Positions 38,218 to 49,921 of a stretch of 64,000 nt of DNA are shown here, piece after piece. The notes under the pieces are model-generated. The model made no database searches, had not been told where the DNA came from, and saw only the letters and a list, made by a program, of their open reading frames with translations. Within the stretch, counting starts at the first letter, position 1; the number at the start of each line of letters is the position of its first letter. Origin of the DNA: Paramecium tetraurelia (Eukaryota; Ciliophora; Oligohymenophorea; Peniculida; Parameciidae); contig NW_001799333.1 in NCBI RefSeq assembly GCF_000165425.1, forward strand, positions 415,898 through 479,897, written 5' to 3'. Both the position numbers and the translations under genes were made by a program.

Positions 38218-38905
38218 TCATGAATCACGTTTGCCTGAAAATATTCGACTTATCATCTTCTTTTATTATTTTGCTTATAAAAAGGAAATAGGTTAACTAG
38301 GTAATCTATTTTGATTTTATTTTTAAATGGTTTGTTTCAGTTCTAATCGTTGCATGCATTGTTGTATATATATTTATTTAGGACATTCAACATTAAAATT
38401 TGTTATAGTCTCTCTTTTACTTTGACTACTTTAGATTCTATAATTCTATTTGAACCCTTAACAAGAGTTTCTGTAATTGAAGATTTCTGGCAGTTTATTT
38501 ATCTTTGATTAAGGGCTTTCAGTGAATTTATTTAATTTCTATTCATCAATAAATATGAATTTATTTCCAAAACTAATCTATTAAGGATAGCTTGATCGTT
38601 GATTTATATTCGAACTAAGAATCCGATAATTGTTATTTTTTTTGATTTCGCAATCTCTTAATATATCTGATCCCTTCTTTATCTCTCCTATCAAAGGAGG
38701 AGTATGCAAACCTGAATTATCAGAACCTGGTTTTGAAATTGTTCTATAATCCATAATTAAATTAGATATTTTACAATTATGTAGATGGATTAGAATTAGC
38801 ACTCTTTGGTTTCAATAATCTTCTAGAATGGATAAATTTTTATTTGTTCCCTTATTGATCAGGAGGGTAGAAAAAATTTGCTGTTTGCTCATACTCTATG
38901 TTCAT
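38218..38905 (-). CDS. Hypothetical basic, Ser/Asn/Gln-rich protein, 218 residues
   Basis: Two exons starting MNIEYEQTANFFYPPDQ; intron 38744-38774 (31 nt, GTA..TAG), without which the frame does not connect; the sum is 657 nt. Composition is Ser, Lys, Asn and Gln with little hydrophobic core (PKSANSNPSTQLTISKPG; NKLPEIFNYRNSCQ; RIFSGKRDS), suggesting a largely disordered protein. The stop lies 14 bp from the convergent kinase stop. No family recognised. Confidence 0.6.
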
Positions 38906-39022
38906 TATTATTCTTAGTCAAAACCTCTATTTTGGATAATAAATATATTTATGTATTTATGTCTAATGATCAATAATTAATATTTATTCTTTAAAATTAT
39001 ATTGGGGGGATAATAAAAATAA

Positions 39023-39622
39023 TCATAGCTAGAGTAAGTTTCCTAGTAATATAATCTCTTCATGAATTGCTGATACTTCTTACTCTACAAAGATATGGTG
39101 GAATCAATAACTTAATTTATTGATTAAGGATTTTAATTAAAATTTCATCTTTATGAAATCTTCTCTGAGGAAATTTTAATAGCTTTTAGAAATTTCAGAA
39201 TTCTTAATTTACTTTTCTTTTACTTAATCTTATATAATAATTACTAATACTTCTTTAGATAAGTTTGGAATTGAATCTTGAATGTGTCCCTTATCTAATT
39301 GATCATTATGCAATTCATAAGGCTCCAATTATTGCTCATAAGAAGTAGTATATCAGACTATTATTTTTTGGTCAACACATTGATTTCTTTTTTGAGCAAT
39401 ACAAATAATGTTCAAATTGTTATTATTTAAAGCGATGATGACCTTTCGCTAAGATCGATTCTATAATAATTAGAGTAAATTTAAACCATAAAACTAAAAT
39501 TCAGGATTTGCAACTAGGATATTCAGAAGAAAACTAAGAAATAATCGTTGTGATTATATTCTTTTATTAGATTAGATCCTAAATTTTAAAAATATATCGA
39601 CTCTAAGTAATTAGATATTCAT
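39023..39622 (-). CDS. Hypothetical protein, about 182 residues
   Basis: Begins MNIQLLRVDIFLKFRIQSN. Two inferred introns of 24 nt (about 39335-39358) and 27 nt (about 39083-39109). Each removes a TGA that lies in frame, and the sum is 549 nt. The N-terminal half is leucine-rich (LFLSFLLNILVANPEFQFYG; NNNLNIICIAQKRNQCVDQK), the C-terminal half charged and coiled-coil-like (QDQVKEKQIKNSEISKSYQ; KQEVSAIHEEIILLGN). No family recognised. The 24-nt intron starts GTC and ends GAG, which is weak, so the middle of the model needs cDNA support. Confidence 0.5.
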
Positions 39623-39988
39623 ACTTAAAGGAATAATTGAATATAAAAATTAAAGTATATATACATATTATTTAATATATATTTACATCACTTTTTTCTT
39701 TCTAACACAACTATGTCTGATTAATCGATGTAAATTATGATATCAGATTCTTAATAACTTACTATGATATATTTTGAATTTACATGTTACTCTATTGAGT
39801 GATTGTTTTTCTAAAATCTTAGCGGTGGAGGAAACGATAGTTGTTATAAATGGGATTAATTTAGGATTGTCTAAAGTGCCGCTGCTCTAAATGTTGATTA
39901 AATGGATTACTTTTTTAATTCTGCCACTACTTTCAAGTATCATTTATCCTATTATTCCACTTTCATCCATTTCTTTATTATAAATAAT
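39623..39988. other. Divergent intergenic region
   Basis: 366 bp between the start of the minus-strand gene and the PP2C start. It includes a TATATATT-rich stretch at 39,655-39,690. A 38-codon open frame from an ATG near 39,713 has no support. Otherwise nothing recognisable. Confidence 0.45.
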
Positions 39989-41454
39989 ATGAATTAAAGG
40001 ATTTTTGATTACACTAAATCAGCATCTAAGCGATTAAAAAGCCCAAGAATTTTCAAAACTGAAGCCAATTATTAGTACCATAGTAGAGATAACAAAAGTA
40101 TTACATCATCATATTAATAGATGATAACTAAAATAAAGCGAAATCATTTATAAATGATAGGCCTGTTTAGGGATAGAGAGATTAGAGTGAGAAACAATAT
40201 TAGATAACAAAAAATCGTATATATTACACATATCAAAAGGATTGACTGTTAATAATTATTCATAACAAAGCAGGTAATAATTAAACAACACTCACAATAA
40301 ATACAACTCCTTTTTGGACTCTATCATGAAACTAAATAAATCAAAAGAAATAAATAGAATACCAATCAGATCTCGAAAATAATTGTGGCATAATTATGTA
40401 AGTAAATATCTCACTTAAACAAAAAAGGTTAATCCAGATTCTTCAGTTCCTGAGAGAAGAGTTCATAGTCAAATTAACATTTTAAAAGCAGAGGAAATCT
40501 ATAATAAAAATAGATCAACGGCTTCTTTATGTAGTTTTGAATCTCAAGATAATCTTCAATTAAATCTAAAATATACTCATAAAACCAGATAAGGTTAAAT
40601 AGCAAATAACCCTACCAAAGTAAACTAAGACATATTCTATTGTTAAACTAATCTCGTCGAGAATTTACATTTATTTTTTGTATGTGATGGACATGGACAA
40701 AATGGACAATTTGTGTCCAATTTCATCTAAACTAATTTGCCAAATAGCATTCGAAGAGATAAATTATCATAATAATCTCATCAAATAAAAGAAACACTTC
40801 AGAAATCCATCTAAAACATCTCTGTTAATGTAAACAAATAATCTTTTGATACAAATTTTAGTGGTTCTACATTGAATGGTATAATATTGTAAGAAAATGG
40901 TAAAATACATTCATTTAATGTTGGCGATAGTAGAACAGTCATTGGGAAATTCATAGGATATGGTTCTAAATTTAAACCTTATTAATTATCAGTTGATCAT
41001 AAATTAACCATTAAAAAAGAGTAATATAGAGTAATTTCATCAGGAGGTAAAATAGATACATTCTATGACTAAAATGGTAAATTATGTATATATTCCAGGT
41101 AATCCAATTGGACCAATGAGAGTTTGGGTAAATGGAACCCAATATCCAGGTTTAGCTATGAGTAGAAGTATAGGAGACTAAGTAGCCTAATCGATTGGAG
41201 TTAGCAGTGTTCCAGATATTGTTGAATATTAATTGGGATCTAATGATAAATTTATCATTATAGCCTCAGATGGAATATGGGAGTTCTTAGATAATTAGAT
41301 AATCGTTGATATTATTGGAAAATACTACTAACAAAATAATATTGAAGGAGCTAGTGAAGAATTGATGAGGGTTGCATATAGAATGTGGACGATAGATGAT
41401 GACTCAGTTATTGATGATATCACTTTTATAATAATATTTATTTAGAATTAATGA
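39989..41454 (+). CDS. Protein phosphatase 2C (PPM family)
   Basis: About 465 residues; start MNQRIFDYTKSASKR. Inferred introns: 23 nt (about 40101-40123), 23 nt (about 40217-40239) and 22 nt (about 41079-41100); the sum is a multiple of three. A further 30-nt GTAAGT..AAG segment at about 40397-40426 may also be spliced. PP2C signatures in order: FFVCDGHGQNGQFVSNF (metal-binding DGHG), GSTLNGIIL, FNVGDSRTVIG, LSVDHK, GLAMSRSIGDQVA, IIIASDGIWEFLDNQ and the closing DDITFII. These Mg/Mn-dependent phosphatases act on phospho-Ser/Thr. The N-terminal 130 residues are Ser/Asn-rich and specific to this protein. It ends 20 bp from the convergent RCC1 gene. Confidence 0.9.
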
Positions 41455-41474
41455 ATTGATTTAATATACTCCTA

Positions 41475-42746
41475 TCATTACTAAACAATCACTCCGCTAC
41501 TATTACTGCCACAAGATATAGAAGCTACTCTATTTTACACAAATTATGAGACTACTATAGGTTTGTCTGTGAATGATCTACAATAAATGAAGATTTCGTA
41601 CCTTTTTTTATTTCCTAACTATCCATACTCATTATCACCCCACTCTAATATAGCACCCACATTTGTTAATGCCAGACAATGATTATATCCACATTCAATT
41701 TATTTGACTTCTACATTTTCCTATTTACCATTGATGTTAATTTTAAAATTGGAGAGTCCTTCAAGTTTAACAATATCACTTATATGTCTAACAAACCCAC
41801 AACCTAATTGTCCTCTGATATTATGACCACAAGCAAATACCTCAGTTTCTGAGTTTTATTTATTTTTTGTGACAAATACACTAAATTCATTTCCAGCAGC
41901 CAAATCCAAGACCTAATTATTGCTGTCCATAAGGGCAGAGATTCTTAATGGATTATAAACAGCAATCAAAGGCTCTCCAACTCTTGAGAATTCTTCTGAA
42001 TGAGATAATTGCATTTATGAATTAGATCCCCATCCATAAACTGATCCTTCTGTGCTTATACATAATGTGTGATTGGATCCACATATAATTTTATGTATTT
42101 TTGGTAAATTGTCTATTTTGGTTGGATTCCTAATTCTTGATTCATAAAATGGAGGAGCTGTGCTTCTATTATTGGATCCTAATCCACATTGACCATAAGT
42201 ATCATCACCCATAGTTAAAATAGATCCATCATTAGTAAGTGCCACAAAATGATCTTCTCCACATTCTATTTATTTGATGTTTTATAAACTATTGATTTTT
42301 TTTGGAGTATTAATAAACTATCCATCCTTCACTTAATATTAAAAAACCTCTCCATTATTGGTTAATGTCCATACAAATTATTTGGTATATTTGATTTATT
42401 AAATTTTACCCTTAGGTACATTGATTTTAATAATATTTTATCTTTTTCCATCTATTATATTTTTATCTTCTGAACTACTTAACTTGTGAGCATTCCATAT
42501 ATATCCATCTCCGTTTCCTGTTATACCACTTTCGAATTATTCAGATAGGAATAATTTCTATAAATTCTTATCATCGAAATCTGTCAATTATTTTGGAGTG
42601 AAATTATTAAAGCTTAAGCCTTGTCCAGGAAGTGCCTAATATACTCCGTTACCCCAAATATACGCTTTTGTCTTCTCGTTACAATAAAGACTGTATGATC
42701 CAGCACTACATAATAATATTGATAATCCTAATTTTCTTAATTTCAT
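41475..42746 (-). CDS. RCC1-repeat (beta-propeller) protein with N-terminal hydrophobic segment
   Basis: 423 residues, one exon, MKLRKLGLSILLCSAG start, TGA at 41475-41477. At least five RCC1-type blades are visible: KAYIWGNGVYQ, IECGEDHFVALTNDGSILTMGDDTYGQCGLG, IICGSNHTLCISTEGSVYGWGSNSQMQLS, TEVFACGHNIRGQLGCG, and IECGYNHCLALTNVGAILEWGDNEYGQLG. The N-terminal 17 hydrophobic residues suggest a membrane anchor or targeting signal, and the arrangement (an anchor, one poor blade, then regular blades) recalls FMP25/RCC1L-type mitochondrial proteins rather than nuclear RCC1. Without localisation data that is inference; a Ran-GEF role is not supported. Confidence 0.85.
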
Positions 42747-42923
42747 AAATAATAATAATTAAAATTTTGGCTGTTAGCATGTAACAATATTAAGTTGGAA
42801 GAAGGAATCCTTCATGTAAATTTAATCTTTACAAAATTAGAACCTCCATAGTAATCTTTAAAATGCAATCAATATCAATCAAGATCACCTTTTTCAAGCA
42901 TTGAAAATACCTAAAATACATAA

Positions 42924-44220
42924 ATGCCACCTAATAAATTTCATCACAAAGCAAGCACTGACATTGATACTATTAATAAAACCACTTCCATTGCAACCAA
43001 TCCATACTACAATTAATATCTGAAAAGAGCATCTAATTCGAGTCATCAAGATAAACCTCCTGTAAATTATTTATTTATTCTATAGTCATTATAATATAGC
43101 AATTCTAAATCCAATTTAAATCCTAACTAATCACATGATTACTCAATCTAATTTAAAGTTGGAAGTAAAAATGATAAAAAAAACGATTCAATTAATGAAA
43201 CACAATTGTCCTAATTCGTTAATCCTACCAAATAATTTGTATGTATGAGTCCTGCTTAAAATCGGGATAACTCCATCATTTTTCAATCTCCAAAATAAAT
43301 CCAATAGCCAACTGTTGTTCAATCCCCTCAACCATATAATTTGATAAATACTCCCATTTACTATAATAATAATAAAGGGTCATAATCATAATTGAAATCA
43401 ATCAATTACAACAATCCCAATTTATTTAATGAGTTAAAATAATTACAAGACTCTAATAATTTGCTGTAATAGACTATTTAATAGAGGGAAAGCGAAGTAT
43501 AAAGAGGGCAATCTTCATAATTTATTTAAGAATTAGAATAAAAAATTAATTTATTATAATAGCTAAATGAAAAATTGTAATTAGAAAATTAATCCCTAAT
43601 TGAATAAACTGATGTTACAAGAATGAAGGAAAATTTAGAAAAATCTTTGTAAAATCGTAAACAAACATCGTAATAACTTTAGAGTATCAAATCAGAATAA
43701 TAGTAATACCAATTGAAATGTGATGAATTACAAAATAAATTAGATTAATATGATGATTCTTAAATTAAAGATTTAGTTAATGAATTAGAAAATAAAGTTT
43801 AGAATCTAATAGCTGAAAATGATAGATTGAATCAATAATTATCTTCAAATTCTCATTTATAAATGATTTCTGATATTGCAAGGTTGAAGAATGAAAATGA
43901 CAATCTCAATAAGCAATAATAACAATTAAAAAGGGATGAAGAACATTTAAAATTAACTTATAATTAAGTTGAATAAGTTTATGAACAGAAAATGGCAGAT
44001 AATTTATATGCTGATTTATATGAGAAAATTCAATTATTGATTGAAGAAAATGATAGATTATAATAGGTTATCACTGATTCTGAATATACAGACTAAGATT
44101 TATAGGATATTAAAGCAAGAGTAAAATATTTTTATATCTATTTAGATTAAAGTAGTTAAGTAGGATAATATAAAAATGGAACAACAATTAAAAAGAAAAA
44201 ATCTTAATAAAAATTATTGA
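42924..44220 (+). CDS. Long coiled-coil protein
   Basis: 415 residues in three exons; introns of 24 nt (about 43062-43085) and 25 nt (about 44122-44146); the sum is 1,248 nt. Residues 1 to about 180 are Ser/Asn/Pro/Gln-rich with little structure (MPPNKFHHKASTDIDTINKT). From about residue 185 on the chain is an almost unbroken coiled coil of Leu/Glu/Gln/Asn heptads (LEQKINLLQQLNEKLQLEN; DLVNELENKVQNLIAENDRL; DIARLKNENDNLNKQQ). This build is common in ciliate basal-body, cytoskeletal and cortex proteins, but no specific family is recognised. Confidence 0.7.
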
Positions 44221-44244
44221 TTACTTTTTTCCCTTATATAAATA

Positions 44245-45336
44245 TCAATTTATTAGAATATATTAAATCACTTTTTCTTTTTTGGTTAGGACTTCGACTT
44301 TTATTATGTAATTTAGGTTTATTGTAATAGCAATTTCTCTTTATCCGCTTAAGCTTTCATTTTAAGGTTTAAAATCAAACACTTTTACAATCATGGAGGA
44401 ATTGTCTCTTTCCTAAAATGGAATATTTGAATTTAATACTTTTTTGCTAATGAGGACAGAATCTATCCTTTTCAATTATGGAAGCACATCAATTATGTAT
44501 AATCTAAAATTAATGATTTATTCAATTGGATTTCCATATATTTTTAGAGATCTAAACTCTTATAAATGTGACAACTGATTTATATGAATTTTTAAATACT
44601 TATTTTAATTCATTAATGTCCTTTATCTAATTGAAGTTTAGATATAATGATTGCAAATGAGGCAGTTCCTTAAAATTATAATCTAAAGTTGTCAATTGAT
44701 TATACGATAAATCTATCCATCTAAGCAATTCAACATTAGGCATGACAGTTTGCATAATCTGATAAAATCCATTGATGCTTGTTAATTTATTTTGACATAA
44801 AATTAATGATTAACAACACAATTCCGGTTTGAATTTAGATTGCTGACTTTGATTTTTATTTTCTTGTAATTTACCACCAATTATCTTTCCATTTAGTGGT
44901 ATATTTTATAATGTGATTAATTATGTTGCAACATTTGTTTATGGTATCAATTAAGCAGGAGGCGGCTATGGAGCATTGCCTTTTTTATTGTCTTATTATT
45001 TTTAAGGTTATTATTATTATGGTTAAACAGGCTCTGTTTCTTCAGGTAATGATTATTATTATTTAAGCACTTATTCTTTTGGAGTATCATTTTTTACTTC
45101 CAGGTTTTCTTACTTCTTCTATTCCTTAAATATCCATTACTCTCCTTCTCTAGGTTTAACTTCTTTATTTTTTAATTCTTGGATAGTAGTTACAATTTAT
45201 ATATACCTTCAAGTTTCTTAATTTCTTTGAATGAATAATCTAAAGTTGTTCTCTGTTTCTTTGTTTCTTTAGGTTCTGCAGATAAGCTTTATTACTATAT
45301 CCCAGGAGGAGGTGATTTAGTTTTTGATTTATTCAT
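44245..45336 (-). CDS. Leucine-rich-repeat protein (SDS22/LRRC-like)
   Basis: 345 residues in three exons; introns of 29 nt (about 45172-45200, ends AAG) and 25 nt (about 44585-44609, ends CAG); the sum is 1,038 nt. Residues 1 to about 150 are Lys/Pro/Gln-rich (MNKSKTKSPPPGIQQQ). Then come LRRs of the short type: SLILCQNKLTSING, LLRWIDLSYNQLTTLD, LQSLYLNFNQIKDINEL, FRSLKIYGNPIEQI, capped by the LRRcap-like YIIDVLPQLKRIDSVLISKK. Splicing the second intron is what restores the repeat INELKQLSHLQEFRSLKIYGNP. Proteins of this build act as protein-interaction platforms, often in cilia. No enzymatic domain. Confidence 0.8.
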
Positions 45337-45431
45337 ATTAAATATTAATTTATATATTCATAGTACAAATGTAATTGCATAATTCAGCAATTTAGAATAA
45401 CAATTGATTTTTTTTTATTCTAACTTTTCTA

Positions 45432-45764
45432 TCAATTAGTTTATCTGTTGGAGTAGTTATATTAATTCTCTTTTTTCTGTTTGTAAGGCCAAATTTTCTG
45501 AGGAGACTTTATCTAACGGGTTTTTAGTTGAGTTAATTATTAATGGGAATAGGATGATGAGGAGGAGATAGTAATTTACTGTAGCTCCTCATTTGAAAAC
45601 TACTTCTATTATTTTCTTTATTTATTGAGTTTATTTGCGATTGAGAGATTCGGAGAGTAATTTTTAGAATTGGTGCAAACAAGATTATTTGGGAGATTGG
45701 CAATACAATGGTAGCATAGATTAAATTTTGTTAATTAAAATTAATAAAGAGAATTTATCTTCAT
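45432..45764 (-). CDS. Small hypothetical protein (110 residues), frame uncertain
   Basis: ATG at 45764 reads MKINSLYQFQLTKFNLCYHC to TGA at 45432-45434: basic, Gln/Asn/Ser-rich. A second overlapping minus-strand frame (MRSYSKLLSPPHHPIP..., TPTDKLIDRKVRIKKNQ) is equally protein-like and runs across the start of the LRR gene. One short intron could join the two, but I could not find a clean one. It lies between the LRR gene and the TBC gene on the same strand. Confidence 0.35.
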
Positions 45765-45807
45765 TTATTGGAATTTCGATTTGATTAATTGGAAGTCATT
45801 GATTAAT

Positions 45808-47006
45808 TCAAACTTTGTTTGTTAGTCATATACTCCTTAAACACATAGGCTTCTTGTAATAGCATTTCAATATCTAATTCCGTCCAATCTTTAGTAGGAA
45901 GGTTTTGTAAAAAGATGACAGCATCCCCCATGTTTTTATTTTTAATCTACATCGTTTTGAATATGATACCTCAGGTCCACATTTCAGAATCAAATTGGAA
46001 ACAGTGTATATATGAAGATTTGCTATGTTATCTCCTTCGGATAGGTAAGTATCCATTATTCTGATAGCCAAGTAGAGAGGGAATTCTCGAATAAGCAGAC
46101 AAATAACCCATCTGAAAGCAAAATGATTAAAGTCTATTTGTTGTTAATGAAAGTATTCTAAAATTGTTGGATCAATCTACATAATCTATATAATGTACTG
46201 TATTCAGTATATTTTTTATTTTTTCATATGCTAGAGACACACCAGGTTAATTGTGGATGAAATAATCTTGGATGTTTTCAATGATTTTGCAAAGACACCA
46301 ATAAATATCAGCCTCTACATCTAGGAGTATGTCATCGGGAAGTTTATGAAATTCTGGAGGTACATCAAATTTATTAAAATCTACTCTGACATATTCATTA
46401 AGAAGCACAGCTATCAATGGAGCTGCAATATCATTTATTCCTTAGACATAACTACTTTAAGAAATAAGGTACCCGCTCATTGGATGCCTTTGACTCCAAA
46501 TAAAAAGTAATCTTTTGAATAGATCCTAGATTTTAGGGTCTCTAAACAGTAGATAATCTGGTTAGGTTCGTAATACATCATTTGATATAATTTTAATTAT
46601 TTTTTCTTCACCATCGTCTCTATCATGAATTTGTTCATAGTAATTTTTTATGTACTGAAGGTAGTCTTATCTCTTTTTCTGAATTACACTAGTTTAACTC
46701 ATATGATTAGGTGGAATGTATTTCAATATTAATTTCCACGCTTTTGCTCTGTAAACTTATGTTATATTATAAATTACCTTATGGAGCGCCTCTCCAAGTC
46801 AGTTGCTTCAGTTGTTCAAGGTCTATTATTTATTATTCAAGTATGATTTCGAATTATTCAATTCGTTATATACCATTATAATTATAAATTGGATTTGATT
46901 TCTTTTGGAATGGTTATGTATTATAAATCTGATTGATATTATGATGCGCTTATTGATTTTCTTTTTCTTTTGCTGATTTTATGAATAATTTCTTTAAAAA
47001 AGACAT
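45808..47006 (-). CDS. TBC-domain Rab GTPase-activating protein, TBC1D22-like
   Basis: 369 residues in five exons. Introns: 22 nt (about 46761-46782, ends AAG), 21 nt (about 46452-46472), 23 nt (about 46156-46178) and 23 nt (about 45949-45971); the sum is 1,110 nt. TBC landmarks: LKQLTWRGAP and AKAWKLILKYIPPN at the start, the arginine finger in NDVLRTQPD, the glutamine finger in SGYVQGINDI, then DIYWCLCKI, LEYFHQQQIDFNHFAFRW, REFPLYLAIRIMDTYLSEG and the closing FLQNLPTKDW with a DIEMLLQEAYVFKEY helix. Both catalytic fingers are present, so it should stimulate GTP hydrolysis by a Rab in membrane traffic. The C-terminal block and the order of motifs point to the TBC1D22/GYP1 branch. The 21-nt intron falls inside the SGY-VQG finger. 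Confidence 0.9.
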
Positions 47007-47021
47007 ATAAAATATTATATA

Positions 47022-48468
47022 TCATAATTTAAATTATGACTTCTTAAGCTCTCCGGTTGCTTGTACTTTCTTATATGGACTGAAGGTGAACATTTACTGA
47101 GATTTACTATTATAAGGCGAATTGTTTGCAGATTTAGTGTTTATTGGTGGTAATTTAAATTGCTATTGTTTGCTCTTCATTTATTTTAATCTCGCATCCT
47201 CTCTTGGTTACTAATTATAAGGTAATCATACATCTGAACAACTAAGAAAAGAAGCATTGCTCTGAACTCTTGATAGAGTAGTTCTGTGGGCAGATAATGG
47301 TGGTTGGAGTTATTAAGATTCTGTTTTCAATTTTTATTAAGAACTTGGATTTCTTGAAGTAACAACCAAAGGTTTTAAATTATGCTAAAACTAAGAGTGA
47401 GCTCTAAGCTATTGTGTTTATAACGAATCACGTTTTTAGCTAACTTTCTGTATCAATTTAAGTATCATCAACATTTTTATCATCTATAAATATTGAGAAA
47501 CTCAAATACTTGATGGAATTGATTCTAACATTTAAATGTTTGGATGATATCTTTCGATGACATCGGCATTTAACTATTAACACCGCTAATCCAGGGATGA
47601 ATAAGGGCTTATTCAGCCGTAAGACGAGCCTCTGGTTCCCATGCTGCAGTTTTTTCAAAAAATGAAATAGCCGCTCTATTCTATGATTATGCTAATTTTA
47701 AACTTGCTCATATTTTCGGGATAACATGCAATCTAAGGAGTCTTCATTTTCTTTAAAAAGGTCTCTCTTGTATCATCTGTGCAAAATGGATGACAGTTTG
47801 CAAACATCATATATTGTATAATTCCAAGACTCCATATATCTACAGATTTGAAGTATTCCTTTTTCATTAATGCTTCTGGTGCCATATAAATTAATGTTCC
47901 GCAGGTTTCATGAGTAGTTGATTTTATTGTTTTGAAACTCAATCCGAAATCGATTATTTTCACATTCCATTCTTTATCAATCAAAATGTTATCTAAATTT
48001 AATGATGCTCATACCAGGTTTTAGATCTCTATGAATTATACCTTTTTTATGAATATATGCAACAGCATATATGATTTATTAGATAATCTATCTAATTTAA
48101 GAGTCAGTCAATGATTAATCAATACACTCCTGAAGCGATTTGCCTTCAATGTATTCTATCAGAAAATAAAGTTTTCTCTTTGATTCAATTGTCTTGTAGT
48201 ATTAAACGATATTTGGATGCTCTAGAGTGCTAAGTATGGTGGCTTCTTGATTAAGCTTGTCAACAATATTATTTCCAGTAGCTGATTATTTATCAACAAC
48301 CTATAACAATTTGAACTATACTTTCAACGCATAGATTGATTCCTGATATTAAACCATATACACTTTGCTGAAGGCTCCTGTTCCTAATTTTTTGATTATT
48401 ATAAAATCCTCAAGAAGTTATTCACCGAAGTCTTCATTTTCATTCTGAAGAAAACTTTCTTCAATCAT
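47022..48468 (-). CDS. CaMK-type serine/threonine protein kinase with Q-rich tail
   Basis: 442 residues in six exons; introns of 21, 22, 28, 26 and 21 nt (about 48300-48320, 47986-48007, 47675-47702, 47466-47491 and 47216-47236); the sum is 1,329 nt. Kinase domain: GTGAFSKVYMV, the ATP Lys in YALKVVDK restored by the first splice, [47 protein letters not shown] and the closing helix EARLTAEQALIHPWI. All catalytic residues are present. The last 140 residues are basic, Gln/Ser-rich and not conserved. The gene stops 16 bp before the TBC gene begins on the same strand, but separate transcription is the rule in this organism. Active kinase; target unknown. Confidence 0.9.
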
Positions 48469-48483
48469 TAATTTAATTATAAA

Positions 48484-48696
48484 ATGGACTACGCATATTC
48501 AAATATACCAACATCTCCAAAATATAACAAAATAACAATGGAATCGATGAAGAATGAGAATATGAAGTACATATAGTAAATATCTATTATATTTGAGTTT
48601 TTTGATGTAGTTGTTAAATATTACAAAAATTAGTATCTTATCAGATTGATATTAGAATTGCTACTGGTTTTGATTTTTAAAGGAATACCTAAATGA
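48484..48696 (+). CDS. Small hypothetical ORF, 70 residues
   Basis: ATG at 48484 (MDYAYSNIPTSPKYNK) to TGA at 48694-48696, head-to-head with the kinase gene with only 15 bp between starts. A Leu/Ile-rich hydrophobic C-terminus (YLIRLILELLLVLIFKG) could be a membrane helix. No family recognised. The 15-bp spacing argues either for a very tight divergent promoter or against this ORF. Confidence 0.3.
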
Positions 48697-48909
48697 AGAG
48701 AAAACTGTGCATCAAAACTTTAATCGTACAAAAATGGATGAGGGCATAAAAAAAAAAATTTAGCGAAATCGGCTGAAGCAAACAACAAGAAAAGGGATAA
48801 AATAAATTAATTATACCTATGTTTAGATTATCCCATACCTAATTTTAAGACTTAATAATGCAAGAAAAAACAATTTCTTTTTTGCAATTAAACAAATATT
48901 AATTAAATT

Positions 48910-49850
48910 ATGAGAGACTCTCAATTTCAAACGGAAGGTAGAATGACCATCTGTTATCGTATTTTTTATTAAAAACACCGTAGTCCAATCAAAAATGATA
49001 GCTATTTAGTAACTATCTATTTACTTCATTACAAAGTCAAAATCAGAAATTAAAAACACTTAATGAATTTTTACCTTATCAAACAGAATATTCTGTAAAA
49101 TGAAAAGTAAAGTGGAAACTGATGTCATTGAAAGCATTTTAAGAGGATTAATTTACTATATAAGAAACATTTTAAAACGGTTGATGAATTCCTTACTTTC
49201 TTATCAAATTCTTTAGCGAAGCTTTACCTTTAATCATAATTTGAGGTTAAACATTGAAAATATACTTTCTTTCTTTAAAATATTCTCTATAAATCATAAC
49301 TATAGACAACCTCCAAATATTAGAGGTTTGTAAGATTAATTCGATTTCAGATAGATTTTTATAAGAAATTTTGAAATTAGATTTGTATCTGAAGAAGGGT
49401 TTAAAATTAAAATAATTTGATTCTGAAAACTATTTACAAGAGTCAAAAATAATATTACCCTAATTAAAATAGAGTCTAAAAATGTTGAAATACAACAAAA
49501 TATTTAAGAAGTTAGAAATCACTATTTATGAAACATTTAACTCATATGTTAAGGTCATAAGAATATTTACATAAAATAATAAATTAGAATAAATCATCTA
49601 GTTTGAACATTGAAAATAAAGTCAATTAAAATATAATGTTAGGGTAGTAAATAAATATATGAAGCTGTAAGAATGAAAGCTAAAACAGAAGAAGAAATGA
49701 AAGTGTATATTAGATGACAAGTCTTCGAGATTATCTTATATTGCATTCTTTGATATTTGTAATCTAATGTTGATATTACCAGAAAAAAGTAAATAATGAG
49801 GAAATAACCTCTCACATAATATAAGAAATTTTTCCATATGAAAATACACT
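48910..49850 (+). pseudogene. Decayed or unresolved coding sequence
   Basis: A chain of protein-like frames on the plus strand broken by TGA codons and frame changes: MRDSQFQTEGRMTICYRIFY at 48910; LKTLNEFLPYQTEYS near 49055; VETDVIESILRGLIYYIRN near 49112 running on to a TGA at 49418-49420; VKNNITLIKIESKNVEIQQ near 49443; and YEAVRMKAKTEEEMKVYIR near 49660, followed by two in-frame TGAs. Some breaks could be introns, but I found no GT..AG pairs of normal length that join all pieces. Best read as a gene that has accumulated stops; an extensively spliced live gene is the alternative. Confidence 0.4.
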
Positions 49851-49921
49851 GAACCTAAGGCAGAGCGAGAGAAATGTGATGATTAATTATTAAAATCAAA
49901 ATATATTTAATATTATATAGA

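Noticed and set aside
47733-47984. Isolated kinase fragment suggesting a pseudogene
   Set aside because: It is one exon of a six-exon kinase whose total coding length is a multiple of three.
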